NCBI RefSeq assembly: GCF_003182075.1
Contig: NZ_QGTH01000006.1
Location: 43,594 to 107,593, forward strand
Origin: Finegoldia magna
Lineage (GTDB): Bacteria; Bacillota; Clostridia; Tissierellales; Peptoniphilaceae
Direction of reading: 5' to 3'
DNA: 64,000 nucleotides
A model generated the notes under the pieces. It was not told the origin of the DNA and made no database searches. It saw only the letters and a program-made list of their open reading frames with translations. Positions within the stretch are counted from its first letter, which is position 1. Every line of letters starts with the position of its first letter. Shown here piece by piece: positions 54,989 to 63,817 of the stretch. The position numbers and the translations under genes are program-made.

Positions 54989-56314
54989 CTATCCTCGCAA
55001 ATTGTTCACTAATTCCTTAAATTCGTTTCCTCTTTCTTCATAGTTATTGTACATTCCCCAACTTGCACTAGCAGGAGAAAGTAGCACCACGTCACCACTT
55101 TCGGCTATTTTATTAGCTAGATTAACAGCTTGTTTCATATTATCTACCAAAAATATATTTTCAAATCCATATTCTCTTGCTTTTTTCTCGAACAAATCTC
55201 TAGTTTGACCCATTAAAATCAACGCTTTAAATTTGTTCTTACCAGCTATGAAAAAATTATCCAAGCTTACTTTTTTGTCGTATCCACCAGCTAATATAAT
55301 AACATTCTTATCAAAAGATTCTATCGCTTTGACACTAGCATCTACATTAGTTCCCTTAGAATCGTTGTAGTATTTTACTCCAGACATTTCCCTTACAAAT
55401 TCTAGTCTATGTTCTACACCAGAAAAAGTCATTAAAGTTTGTCTGATACTATCATCATTAATACCTATCAACTTTGCTAAAGTAACACAGAATAGAACAT
55501 TTTGATAATTATGATAGCCTATTAATTTAACATCTTTTAAGTCAATTATTTTGTTGCAATCTGAATCAGAAAAATATATTGAATCGTCTTTGATGAATGA
55601 ACCTTTTTTCACATCGGTTGAAGTAGACACATCATATACATTTGATTTTGTAAAATTTTTGCATTCTTCGTAGTATTCATCATCAACATTAAGTACCGTG
55701 TAACAATTTTCGTCTTGATTCTTTAATACATTCCTTTTTGCGTTTACATAATTTTGCATACTTCCGTGCCAATCAATATGATCTGGAGTTATATTGATTA
55801 TGCAAGAATATTGTGGTTTAAAGTTTTTCGTACTTTCTAGTTGGAAGCTTGAACATTCAATAACAAAATATGTGTCTTTGTCGCTGTTGTATATTTCCCA
55901 TAACATTCCAACACCAATATTTCCTATTGAAATAGCTTTTCTTCCTGAATCATTCAACATTTTAGTCATCAAAGAAGTTGTAGTTGTTTTTCCATTCGTG
56001 CCAGTAATAGCAACAATTTTAATATCTTCAAAAATTCTTTGTGCCAATTCCAAATCACTAACAACTTCGATATTTAATTCATTCGCCTTTAATATCACTG
56101 GATTATCCATTCTAATACCAGGACTTTTTAAAATAATATCGTATTTATCAATAGTATCTATAGTCTCTATTTGAACGTCTAATTCATTTAATATTTTTGT
56201 TTTCTCTTCGTCAATATTATCATCAATAGCTCCCAAATCATATCCTTTTAATTTTAATGTTTTTAGAGCTGATATTCCTGTTCTGGCTAATCCAAATACT
56301 AATATTTTTTCCAT
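54989..56314 (-). CDS. murD: UDP-MurNAc-L-Ala:D-Glu ligase
   Basis: Adds D-glutamate in the cytoplasmic stage of peptidoglycan synthesis. Mur ligase ATP site VAITGTNGKTTTTSLMTKML (about 104-123), central NITPDHIDWHGSMQNYVNAK and C-terminal YYNDSKGTNVDAS. 441 residues. Confidence 0.97.
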   Translation of the reverse strand: MEKILVFGLARTGISALKTLKLKGYDLGAIDDNIDEEKTKILNELDVQIETIDTIDKYDIILKSPGIRMDNPVILKANELNIEVVSDLELAQRIFEDIKIVAITGTNGKTTTTSLMTKMLNDSGRKAISIGNIGVGMLWEIYNSDKDTYFVIECSSFQLESTKNFKPQYSCIINITPDHIDWHGSMQNYVNAKRNVLKNQDENCYTVLNVDDEYYEECKNFTKSNVYDVSTSTDVKKGSFIKDDSIYFSDSDCNKIIDLKDVKLIGYHNYQNVLFCVTLAKLIGINDDSIRQTLMTFSGVEHRLEFVREMSGVKYYNDSKGTNVDASVKAIESFDKNVIILAGGYDKKVSLDNFFIAGKNKFKALILMGQTRDLFEKKAREYGFENIFLVDNMKQAVNLANKIAESGDVVLLSPASASWGMYNNYEERGNEFKELVNNLRG

Positions 56315-56321
56315 AATTCAC

Positions 56322-57284
56322 CTATAATATATCTATTAATGTAATTAAACTTGTAATTACTGATACAACCATAAAAGTTGATACTATTTTTTGTTCTTTG
56401 TAGCCTTTTAATTCATAATGATGATGAATTGGACTCATCAAAAATACTCTTTTTTTGTTTCTTAATTTGTAGCTAGTCATTTGAATTATTACAGATAATA
56501 CTTCAATCATATATACAAATCCTAAAATGATTAAGTACAAACTCAAGCCGTACATAGCCATAATCATTACCAAAGCGCCGCCTATCGCCATCGAACCTGT
56601 ATCCCCCATAAAAACTTTGGCTGGATTTGAATTGTACACCAAAAATCCCAAAAGGCTACCAGCAAAAATAATACTGAATATACTAGCTGTAGAATTTAAG
56701 TTATACAAAATAATACTTGTAGCAATGAACACAGGAATTGATACAGAAGTTGCAAGTCCATCTAATCCATCAGTAAGATTAGTAGCATTAGATGTTCCCA
56801 TCATTACGAAAACCAAGAATGGATAAGTTATTATTCCAAAATCTACTGTTTTATGGAAAAACGGAATAACTTGTTTTGTAAAATTCGGATTTACTTGTTT
56901 AATCAAAAAACAAGCTATGATAGAAAACAAAAGTTGTAACACAAGTTTTTGTTTTTCATTTAATCCCAATGAACGCTTCATTACTAATTTCATGAAGTCA
57001 TCTATAAAACCTATCGCTCCAAATGCAAGCATTCCATATATCGCCAACAAAACTTCACCATTAAATAATCTAAATACAATCACAGTAATCAATGTAGATA
57101 TTATAAATATAATACCTCCCATAGTTGGTGTTCCAGCTTTTGAATAGTGTGATTTTGGACCGTCATCTCTGATTTCTTGACCAATATGTTTTTGTCTTAA
57201 AATCCTGATTACAAACTTTCCTAATATCAATGAAATTACAATTGATAATAACATCGACATTAAAATTTCACTTTTAAAATTCAT
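56322..57284 (-). CDS. mraY: phospho-MurNAc-pentapeptide translocase
   Basis: Makes lipid I from undecaprenyl phosphate. About ten helices; GTPTMGGIIFI, FIDDFMKLVMKRSLGL with the Asp pair, LTDGLDGLA, and the cytosolic loop LMSPIHHHYELKG. 320 residues. AAGGAG before the ATG and its own extended -10 promoter. Confidence 0.97.
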   Translation of the reverse strand: MNFKSEILMSMLLSIVISLILGKFVIRILRQKHIGQEIRDDGPKSHYSKAGTPTMGGIIFIISTLITVIVFRLFNGEVLLAIYGMLAFGAIGFIDDFMKLVMKRSLGLNEKQKLVLQLLFSIIACFLIKQVNPNFTKQVIPFFHKTVDFGIITYPFLVFVMMGTSNATNLTDGLDGLATSVSIPVFIATSIILYNLNSTASIFSIIFAGSLLGFLVYNSNPAKVFMGDTGSMAIGGALVMIMAMYGLSLYLIILGFVYMIEVLSVIIQMTSYKLRNKKRVFLMSPIHHHYELKGYKEQKIVSTFMVVSVITSLITLIDIL

Positions 57285-57343
57285 ATTTATCTCCTTAAAT
57301 TATGAACACAAATTATGTCCAATTTTATACCTCATAAGTATTT

Positions 57344-57352
57344 ATTATACCA
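57344..57352 (-). promoter_or_regulatory. internal promoter upstream of mraY
   Basis: TGG followed by a perfect TATAAT on the minus strand (extended -10), about 60 bases before the mraY ATG. -35 poor. Confidence 0.55.
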
Positions 57353-57362
57353 CACGAAAAAA

Positions 57363-59600
57363 TTATTCTTCAGTATTTTTCTCTTGTTCAGTATAAATTT
57401 TAATGTAAGATTTTGGATCCATTAATTTATTTTCTTCAGGATCAGTTTTTACTACTTTACCTTTTTTACCATTTTTGATTTCGATATTTTTAATACCGTA
57501 TTTTTCTAAAGTATCTACAGCATCTTCAACTGTGAATCCTACTATTTCAGGAATTCTAATCATTGAGTCCTCTACACTTCCCGTCGTAAGTTCAATTATA
57601 TCTCCCTTATTCACTTTAGAATATGCAGATGTTCCTTGAGAATTTACAATTGAATTCAAATTCGAATTTGAATTTGTAACCTTGGACTTTAATCCCAACG
57701 AATTAAGTTTATCAACCGCTAACTTCAATGTAAGCCCTTCTAATTCTGGAACAGTAACCTTGTCTAAATCGTCAGCATCCAGTCTGGTTTTATTTATTCT
57801 CTTATATTCGATAATTCTTGAAAAAATCTTACCTGCAGAAGGTGCGCATACAGCACTTCCGCCGTTTTTTCTTTGAGGCTCATCTACAACAATTAAAACA
57901 GTGTATTCCGGGTGATCTGTTGGAAAAGATCCAAAGAATGATGCAGTTGTTTTACTGTCAGTGTATTTGCCATTTTCGATTTTTATACTTGTTCCCGTTT
58001 TACCACCGATTGCAAATCCTTGAATTGCAGCTTTTTTGCCACTTCCATCATCTACAACTCCCTGCAACATTTTATTAATTTGCTTTGAGGATTGTGCTGA
58101 AATTATTTGTCTTTTGACTTTTGGCTGAACTTTTTCTATCTTTTTTGTATCCTTTGAAATAAATTCCTTTGCAACATGTGGTTCTATCAACATTCCACCG
58201 TTTACTATTGAGTTTAAAGCTGTTATCATTTGAATCGGCGTTGCCGAAATACCGTGGCCATAAGAAAGCGTAGCAAGTCTTGCTGCATCTATATCTTTCA
58301 CGCTTTTCGGAGCTATCCCCAATTCTTCAGCCGGTAAATCAATATCTGTTTTTTGATTAAAACCAAATCCATTTACATATTTTTGAATATTTGCTTTTCC
58401 CAAATCTCTACCAATATTTACATATGCAATGTTGCAAGAATTGTTAAAAGCGTCTTGGAAAGTTTCGTCACCATGAGGATTCCAATATCTTTCGCATCTT
58501 ATAACAACACCTGGAATATCCCTGATAAATCCATTACAGAAATAATGTGATTCTTGTGTTGCTGTATGTTCTTCAGTTGCAGCCGCACTAGTTATAGTTT
58601 TAAATACACTTCCCGGTTCATAAGTCCATGAAGTTGCTTTATTTTCCCACATATTAAAATAAAATTCACTTATTTTATCATCATCATTTTCTTTTTTCAA
58701 ATCATTTAATTCATTTATTTGATCTCTTAAAAGCGGAGTTTTAGGATCATTGGGGTTAAAATTCGGATAAGATCCCATACCCAATACATCCCCATTATTT
58801 GGATTCATAACGATTATCGTCGCTGATTTTGGCTTAAAATTATTCTCTATGTCTTTTAAACTATCTTCTACAAAACCTTGGATAGTACTATCTATAGTTG
58901 TTTTTAAATCATATCCATTTTCTGGATTAATAATCACAGAACTATCATCTGATAAATCAATCGATCGATTGACTGAACTGTTCAGAATCCTTTTTCCTGG
59001 TTTACCTTTTAATTTAGCGTTATAAAAGCTCTCCAATCCGATAACACCATCATTATTTACATTTGTAAATCCTAAAACTTGAGCTAACATTTCTTTATTT
59101 GGATAATATCTCTTTTTCTCAGAAATGACGCTAATAAATTTCTGATTACTAATAGGTAGTTTCTTTATGTTTTCTATTTCTGTTTTTGATAATGAAGGTT
59201 TAACTAGAACTGTTTTCTTTTTATCTAAAACTTTTCTTAATTCTTCGGGTTTCATACTTAAAGTTTTTCCTAACGAATCAATTAAGTCTGATTTCGATTG
59301 ATCATTTAAATAAGTAGCATTTACATACAAATTATTGGATACGACGTTATCTGCCAATGTCTCTCCATTAGTATCTAATATTTTCCCTCTTTCAGCATCA
59401 ATATTAATAGTATTGGTGCTTTGTTTTGCCGATAGTTTTCGGTATTTATCTCCTGCAGGGGTCAATTGTAAATAAATCAGTTTACCAACTATTAATAAAA
59501 CAATAATTGTCAGTATACAAAATAAAACTACAATACGAGAATTGTAGTTTTTATTGAAATTTTTATTGATTTTTCCTTTGCTTAAATTGCGCCTTCTCAT
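57363..59600 (-). CDS. PASTA-containing penicillin-binding protein 2 (FtsI/SpoVD-like)
   Basis: Septal transpeptidase working with FtsW. N-terminal membrane helix (about 25-48), dimerisation domain with INIDAERGKILDTNGETLA, transpeptidase domain with PGSVFKTITSA (SxxK Ser), NNSCNIAY (SxN) and GGKTGTS (KTG), then two C-terminal PASTA repeats (about 615-740). 745 residues. The SpoVD/Pbp2x-like layout and position after ftsL fit the division enzyme. Overlaps ftsL by one base. Confidence 0.93.
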   Translation of the reverse strand: MRRRNLSKGKINKNFNKNYNSRIVVLFCILTIIVLLIVGKLIYLQLTPAGDKYRKLSAKQSTNTINIDAERGKILDTNGETLADNVVSNNLYVNATYLNDQSKSDLIDSLGKTLSMKPEELRKVLDKKKTVLVKPSLSKTEIENIKKLPISNQKFISVISEKKRYYPNKEMLAQVLGFTNVNNDGVIGLESFYNAKLKGKPGKRILNSSVNRSIDLSDDSSVIINPENGYDLKTTIDSTIQGFVEDSLKDIENNFKPKSATIIVMNPNNGDVLGMGSYPNFNPNDPKTPLLRDQINELNDLKKENDDDKISEFYFNMWENKATSWTYEPGSVFKTITSAAATEEHTATQESHYFCNGFIRDIPGVVIRCERYWNPHGDETFQDAFNNSCNIAYVNIGRDLGKANIQKYVNGFGFNQKTDIDLPAEELGIAPKSVKDIDAARLATLSYGHGISATPIQMITALNSIVNGGMLIEPHVAKEFISKDTKKIEKVQPKVKRQIISAQSSKQINKMLQGVVDDGSGKKAAIQGFAIGGKTGTSIKIENGKYTDSKTTASFFGSFPTDHPEYTVLIVVDEPQRKNGGSAVCAPSAGKIFSRIIEYKRINKTRLDADDLDKVTVPELEGLTLKLAVDKLNSLGLKSKVTNSNSNLNSIVNSQGTSAYSKVNKGDIIELTTGSVEDSMIRIPEIVGFTVEDAVDTLEKYGIKNIEIKNGKKGKVVKTDPEENKLMDPKSYIKIYTEQEKNTEE

Positions 59601-60001
59601 TATTTTTCCTCTAATTTTAAGTACATAATTTGAGCATTTTCAGGAAATTGCATACCCAAATTATTTTTTGCTATTTCTTCAATATTTTTACTAGTTAATT
59701 TACTTTCTATATGAGATTTTATCACATCTCGGTTGCCTTCTGTAAGCATTACTTGATTTTTTACTTCTTTTAATTCACTGGACATACTTTGAATCTTAGA
59801 ATAACGATGCATCACCAAAATGGATAAACAAATAACCACGCATATCATTACTTTATTAAAAGTAGAAAAGAGATTTGTTCTTCTACTAGGTCTATTTAAT
59901 TTTTTTGTTTGTTCAATTTTTTTGACTTCAAATTCTTTTTTTTCTACATACTGTGGAAAAACTTCAATTTTTCTTTGTGCATTACCCATTTTTGTCTCCA
60001 T
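59600..60001 (-). CDS. ftsL: FtsL-like cell division protein
   Basis: A 133-residue bitopic protein: basic cytoplasmic N-terminus (about 1-45), one helix (VMICVVICLSILVMH) and a coiled-coil extracytoplasmic part with the typical ending IEEIAKNNLGMQFPENAQIMYL. Identified by topology, this ending and position between rsmH and the PBP. Confidence 0.88.
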   Translation of the reverse strand: METKMGNAQRKIEVFPQYVEKKEFEVKKIEQTKKLNRPSRRTNLFSTFNKVMICVVICLSILVMHRYSKIQSMSSELKEVKNQVMLTEGNRDVIKSHIESKLTSKNIEEIAKNNLGMQFPENAQIMYLKLEEK

Positions 60002-60024
60002 TTATTAATCAAATCATATAATTA

Positions 60025-60963
60025 TCAAATAATCTTTTCAGCAACTCTCAATTTTGCACTTCTAGCCCTAGAATTTTGTTTTAATTCTTCTGGTGAAGGC
60101 TCTATCGGCTTTCTAGTAATAATCTTAATTTCAGGCTTATGATTGCAAACACATACCGGAATTTCGGGAGGACAAATACAACCTTTTTGTCTTTGTTTGA
60201 AAATATCTTTGCAAATTTTATCCTCCAAAGAATGAAACGTTATTATGCAAATTCTACCTTCAGGATTCAATAAATCTATACAATCTCCAACTGCTTGTTC
60301 TAAAACTTCTAATTCTTTATTAACTTCAATCCTAATTGCTTGAAAAGTTTTCTTTGCACTGTGGCCTTTTTGATTCATTCTTACTTTTTTAGGAATCGCT
60401 TTTTCGATGACTTCCACTAATTCGAAAGTAGTATTAATAGGTTTAATTTCCCTTTCATTGCATATAAACTGAGCAATTCTTTTCGCCCATTTTTCTTCTG
60501 AATATTTGAAAATAATATTTTCCAAATCCTCTTGTGAATAAGTGTTGACGATATCCTTGGCGCTAACTGGATTAGTTTTATCCATTCTCATATCCAAAAC
60601 CGCATCATGCATATAAGAAAAACCTCTACTATCTTCATCGATTTGATAAGAGCTAACACCTATATCCATTAAAATTCCATCAACTTTTTCAATTCCTATA
60701 TTTTGTAAATCGCTTTTAATATTTTTAAAATTATCCTTTATAAAGATAACCTTATCTCCATATTCTTTTAAGCGTTCTTTTGCTACTGTTAATGCGTCTT
60801 CATCTTGATCAAAGCAAATTAGCTTACCATTACCAATTCTTTTTGCAATTTCTCTGGAATGTCCAGCGCCTCCAACAGTGCAATCCACATAAACTTTTCC
60901 GTCTCTAATATTCAAATTTTCGATGCATTCATTTAATAAAATTGGCACATGTTTGAATTCCAT
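60025..60963 (-). CDS. rsmH: 16S rRNA m4C1402 methyltransferase RsmH
   Basis: Methylates N4 of C1402 in 16S r[22 protein letters not shown] (SAM site), [26 protein letters not shown] and [10 protein letters not shown] are intact. 312 residues. Second gene of the dcw cluster, seven bases after mraZ. Confidence 0.97.
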   Translation of the reverse strand: MEFKHVPILLNECIENLNIRDGKVYVDCTVGGAGHSREIAKRIGNGKLICFDQDEDALTVAKERLKEYGDKVIFIKDNFKNIKSDLQNIGIEKVDGILMDIGVSSYQIDEDSRGFSYMHDAVLDMRMDKTNPVSAKDIVNTYSQEDLENIIFKYSEEKWAKRIAQFICNEREIKPINTTFELVEVIEKAIPKKVRMNQKGHSAKKTFQAIRIEVNKELEVLEQAVGDCIDLLNPEGRICIITFHSLEDKICKDIFKQRQKGCICPPEIPVCVCNHKPEIKIITRKPIEPSPEELKQNSRARSAKLRVAEKII

Positions 60964-60970
60964 AATTCAC

Positions 60971-61402
60971 CTACAAATCAAGATCATTTAAATCATCAGC
61001 TAAATCGTCATAGTTTAGTGAAGAGTCATTAGAATATTGTTCCCATTTTTCTTTATCCCATATTTCAATACGATTGGATACTCCAATAATAGCAACTTCT
61101 TTTTTGATATCTGCATAATTTCTCAAGGATTGTGGAATCAAAAATCTTCCTTGTTTATCAATTTCTTGATTACTAGCACCAGCAAAAAACACTCTTGAAA
61201 ACGCTCTTGCTTGTCTTCTAGTTAATGACAATTTATTAAGCTTTTCGGTCATTTGGATAAAAGCAGATACAGGATATACGAAAAGACATTCATCCATACC
61301 TTTTGTAATGTAGAATTCTTCTCCTATTTCATCCCTAAACTTTGAGGGCATAATAACGCGACCTTTTGAGTCAATATTATGAAAATATTCGTTAATAAAC
61401 AT
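60971..61402 (-). CDS. mraZ: transcriptional regulator MraZ
   Basis: AbrB-like DNA-binding regulator of the dcw operon, with two MraZ halves: MFINEYFHNIDSKGRVIMPS and a second GASNQEIDKQGRFLIPQSLR. The frame opens with GTG at 61414, but GGAGGG (61407-61412) fits the ATG at 61402, giving 143 residues and the family's usual start. Three direct repeats just upstream look like its own binding site. Confidence 0.96.
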   Translation of the reverse strand: MFINEYFHNIDSKGRVIMPSKFRDEIGEEFYITKGMDECLFVYPVSAFIQMTEKLNKLSLTRRQARAFSRVFFAGASNQEIDKQGRFLIPQSLRNYADIKKEVAIIGVSNRIEIWDKEKWEQYSNDSSLNYDDLADDLNDLDL

Positions 61403-61410
61403 TTTTCCCT

Positions 61411-61438
61411 CCACTTTGTTCCACTTTCATTCCACTAC
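61411..61438 (-). promoter_or_regulatory. MraZ box (three direct repeats) before mraZ
   Basis: Minus-strand GTGG repeats with 10-11 base spacing: TGTAGTGG, GAAAGTGG and CAAAGTGG (plus-strand CCAC at 61411, 61421, 61432). The two mraZ-proximal copies match the AAAGTGG pattern described for MraZ sites in mollicutes. The copy nearest the gene overlaps the ribosome site. Confidence 0.72.
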
Positions 61439-61442
61439 ATTA

Positions 61443-61471
61443 ATAATATCTTTAATATATGATGCTTTCAA
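61443..61471 (-). promoter_or_regulatory. promoter of the dcw cluster
   Basis: -35 TTGAAA (61466-61471), 17-base spacer, -10 TATTAT (61443-61448), directly upstream of the MraZ box. Confidence 0.78.
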
Positions 61472-61477
61472 TGTTTT

Positions 61478-61500
61478 TATACGTTCTGAATATACGTTCT
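61478..61500. repeat. exact 10-bp direct repeat in the mraZ-sortase intergenic region
   Basis: TATACGTTCT at 61478-61487 and again at 61491-61500, separated by GAA. It lies between the -35 boxes of the two divergent promoters, where a shared regulator could bind. Confidence 0.6.
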
Positions 61501-61508
61501 CATTGATA

Positions 61509-61537
61509 TTTACTTATATTTAAATATATGTTAAAAT
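61509..61537 (+). promoter_or_regulatory. promoter of the sortase gene
   Basis: -35 TTTACT (61509-61514), 17-base spacer holding the palindrome TATATTTAAATATA, TGT extension and -10 TAAAAT (61532-61537). Confidence 0.62.
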
Positions 61538-61569
61538 ACTCTACGTAATAAAAATTAAAGAGGATGAAT

Positions 61570-62241
61570 GTGAGAAAGAAATTTGGAATTTTTTTAATGA
61601 CGATAGGTATTCTACTATTTGCTTTGTATTTTGCAGCAAGATTAATACCTAACTATTATAGTGAAAATGATATAAGTAAAGATATATCATCCACAGAAAT
61701 GGAACAAAACAATAAAAAGGAATTCAAAAACGACTTTGACGCTGTAAACTCCATTAGCACAACTACATCGTTGTTTAATTTTACAGCTATAAGCGGAGAA
61801 AATGTTATTGGACAAATTATTATCCCAGATTATAATTTGAGTTTACCTATTCATCGTGGAGTAACTGATGAACACTTATTAAGTGGTGCAGCTACAATGA
61901 AAGAAAATCAAAAAATGGGAGAAAAAAATTACACACTAACAGGTCATTACATGAAAAGAAATGGCTCTTTATTTAGTAAAGTGTATGATTTAACTAAAGG
62001 TACCAAAGTTTACATTACCGATAAAAAGAACATCTACGAATATGAAATCGTAGATAGAAAAGTTACTGACTCATATGCATTTTATATGTTAGAAGACGAC
62101 AGAATTGAGAAATATGATAATAAACCTATTCTTTCTTTAATGACATGTGATATGCCAAATGATCCTAATAACAGAGTATTCCAAATAGGAAAACTTGTTA
62201 GATCATTTAAATACGATAAAAATTATTTCAAACAAAATTAG
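61570..62241 (+). CDS. srt: sortase (class A-like transpeptidase)
   Basis: Membrane transpeptidase that attaches surface proteins to peptidoglycan. One N-terminal helix (about 5-25), then the sortase barrel with TLTGHYM (catalytic His), SLMTCDM (catalytic Cys) and NNRVFQIG (Arg). No C-terminal helix, which points to class A or D rather than C. The ATG at 61564 touches the GAGG site with no spacing. GTG at 61570 is spaced six bases and gives VRKKFGIF, so I start there (223 aa). No substrate or pilin gene lies nearby. Confidence 0.88.
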   Translation: MRKKFGIFLMTIGILLFALYFAARLIPNYYSENDISKDISSTEMEQNNKKEFKNDFDAVNSISTTTSLFNFTAISGENVIGQIIIPDYNLSLPIHRGVTDEHLLSGAATMKENQKMGEKNYTLTGHYMKRNGSLFSKVYDLTKGTKVYITDKKNIYEYEIVDRKVTDSYAFYMLEDDRIEKYDNKPILSLMTCDMPNDPNNRVFQIGKLVRSFKYDKNYFKQN

Positions 62242-62252
62242 AATAAAAATTT

Positions 62253-62292
62253 AGACCACAGGTGAAATTCAAAATTTTTCTGTGGTCTTTTC
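62253..62292 (+). terminator. terminator after the sortase gene
   Basis: AGACCACAG (62253-62261) and CTGTGGTCT (62280-62288) form a 9-bp stem followed by TTTTC, twelve bases past the stop. Confidence 0.82.
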
Positions 62293-62295
62293 ATA

Positions 62296-62327
62296 TAAAA
62301 AACTCTCCTAACAACTGTAAAGAGAGT
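62296..62327 (-). terminator. terminator after the HAD phosphatase gene
   Basis: ACTCTC (62302-62307) and GAGAGT (62322-62327) form the stem; the minus strand then reads a run of six T. Confidence 0.75.
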
Positions 62328-62339
62328 CTGTTATGCTTT

Positions 62340-63065
62340 TTAAATATCCAAAATTTTACCATTTTTAGGAAATTCGTATATTACATCTTTTCTTTCAATG
62401 ATTATTTTGGTTTTTTCATTTATTTTTTCGTTAGCTCTTATTAGTTCAAATAACTCTTTGGTAGGATTAATCGCTGTTGGTTTTCCCATCATATTAATCA
62501 TAGAAAAATCACCCGAAGTATCACCGTAACAGTATGAATTATCGACATCAATTTCATAACGTTCAACAATTTCATCGATCACAGTCTTTTTACTATTTTT
62601 ATCCCACATTGGAACCACTTCTCCAGTGTACATTCCTGAATTTTTCAAATACAAGGATGCTCTGTATTCAGTTACTCCATAGCTCTCAGCCATTTCTTTT
62701 ACTAAAAAGTCCGGGCTTCCTGAAATAAAGAATATCAGATGATTATTTTCTTTGTGAAATTTAATCATCTCACGAGTATATCTGTAAACTTTCTCTTTAA
62801 CTTGACTGATTACTTGATTTGATATATATTCATTGAACTCACTACTAAATCCTTTGAGCTTATATTTATAGACATCAACCAGTTGATTGAGATACTCATC
62901 ATAGTCAATTTTTCTTTTTTCGTATTTTTGGTATGCTGGATAAACTTTTTCGTAGTATAATTTTTGATCTATTATTTCAAAATTAACCAATTTTTTGAAA
63001 TGTTCAATCATTAGTGAATCTCTGGCTATTGTTCCATCAATATCAAAAAACGCACCTATTTTCAT
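62340..63065 (-). CDS. HAD-IB family phosphatase (SerB-like)
   Basis: A 241-residue HAD hydrolase: motif I FFDIDGTIARDS (nucleophile Asp), motif II FISGSPDFLVKEM, motif III region CYGDTSGDFSMINMMGKP (metal Asp). A helical cap lies between about 20 and 90. Subfamily IB includes phosphoserine phosphatases and lipid-phosphate-like phosphatases, so the substrate is open. Overlaps the membrane-protein gene upstream by one base. Confidence 0.85.
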   Translation of the reverse strand: MKIGAFFDIDGTIARDSLMIEHFKKLVNFEIIDQKLYYEKVYPAYQKYEKRKIDYDEYLNQLVDVYKYKLKGFSSEFNEYISNQVISQVKEKVYRYTREMIKFHKENNHLIFFISGSPDFLVKEMAESYGVTEYRASLYLKNSGMYTGEVVPMWDKNSKKTVIDEIVERYEIDVDNSYCYGDTSGDFSMINMMGKPTAINPTKELFELIRANEKINEKTKIIIERKDVIYEFPKNGKILDI

Positions 63066-63445
63066 TATTTTGTACTCCTAGATTCTTCAACTAATCTGTC
63101 AAATTTTTCGATTATATTACGAAATTCTAAGCTTTTTTTCTTTTCAGGTATAGGTTTTATGATATCCAAAATCAAAGAATATGCTAAGCAAATTACAGCC
63201 GATGCAAATGTAAAAGTAAACATCATTAACAAAGTGAGTCCAAACTTACTTAAAATCGACAACATCGACATTACAAAAAGAATAGCTGATAAAATAAAAA
63301 TAGCAGTTGTGAATATATATTTTTTTTGTTTATTGTGTAATTTATTATGTAAAAAATGCACTATAATCATTAATAAAACTACAAATACGAAAAATAAAAA
63401 AGTAAAACCTTTGTACTTCCATACTACAGATAATATTGATTTCAT
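63065..63445 (-). CDS. small membrane protein of unknown function
   Basis: I do not recognise this family. 126 residues with three membrane helices (about 13-32, 43-63, 69-92), a basic loop KLHNKQKKY, and a charged cytoplasmic-type tail (KKKSLEFRNIIEKFDRLVEESR). AGGAGG precedes the ATG and the stop overlaps the phosphatase start, so the two form an operon and may act together. Confidence 0.7.
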   Translation of the reverse strand: MKSILSVVWKYKGFTFLFFVFVVLLMIIVHFLHNKLHNKQKKYIFTTAIFILSAILFVMSMLSILSKFGLTLLMMFTFTFASAVICLAYSLILDIIKPIPEKKKSLEFRNIIEKFDRLVEESRSTK

Positions 63446-63463
63446 GTTCGTCCTCCTTTTTTT

Positions 63464-63472
63464 ATTATATCA
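63464..63472 (-). promoter_or_regulatory. extended -10 promoter of the membrane-protein/HAD operon
   Basis: TGA plus perfect TATAAT on the minus strand, 18 bases before the ATG. -35 poor. Confidence 0.5.
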
Positions 63473-63509
63473 TATATATTGAACTTTTAAGTTAATTTAA
63501 TTTTCTAAA

Positions 63510-63537
63510 ATAAAAAAATCCGAGTCAATCCCGGATT
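63510..63537 (-). terminator. terminator of the tRNA-Lys pair
   Basis: AATCCG (63517-63522) and CGGATT (63532-63537) form a stem followed by a run of seven T on the minus strand. Confidence 0.8.
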
Positions 63538-63540
63538 AGA

Positions 63541-63616
63541 TGGTGCGCCTTCAGGGACTCGAACCCTGGGCCCACTGATTAAGAGTCAGTTGCTCTACCA
63601 ACTGAGCTAAAAGCGC
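63541..63616 (-). tRNA. tRNA-Lys(CTT), copy 1
   Basis: GCGCTTT acceptor (one G-U pair) against AAGGCGC, D-arm AGCTCAGTTGGTAGAGC, anticodon CTT in ACTGACTCTTAATCAGT, T-arm CAGGGTTCGAGTCCCTG, encoded CCA at 63541-63543. Differs from copy 2 only at acceptor position 5 (T for C). Confidence 0.97.
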
Positions 63617-63634
63617 ATATTAAATTTAAAAAAG

Positions 63635-63710
63635 TGGTGCGCCTTCAGGGACTCGAACCCTGGGCCCACTGATTAAGAGTCAGTTGCTCTACCAACTGAG
63701 CTAAAGGCGC
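63635..63710 (-). tRNA. tRNA-Lys(CTT), copy 2
   Basis: GCGCCTT/AAGGCGC perfect acceptor, same arms and CTT anticodon as copy 1, CCA encoded at 63635-63637. The copies are 18 bases apart and share one promoter. Confidence 0.97.
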
Positions 63711-63732
63711 ATATCATTACCACAACAATAAT

Positions 63733-63760
63733 ATTATACACTATTTTAAGAATTTGTAAA
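63733..63760 (-). promoter_or_regulatory. promoter of the tRNA-Lys pair
   Basis: -35 TTTACA (63755-63760), 16-base spacer, perfect -10 TATAAT (63733-63738), about 22 bases before copy 2. Confidence 0.75.
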
Positions 63761-63817
63761 GAGTTTTAAATATTTTTCAAATTCAAATTATTGTAATAAT
63801 GTAAAAAGAAGCAGATA

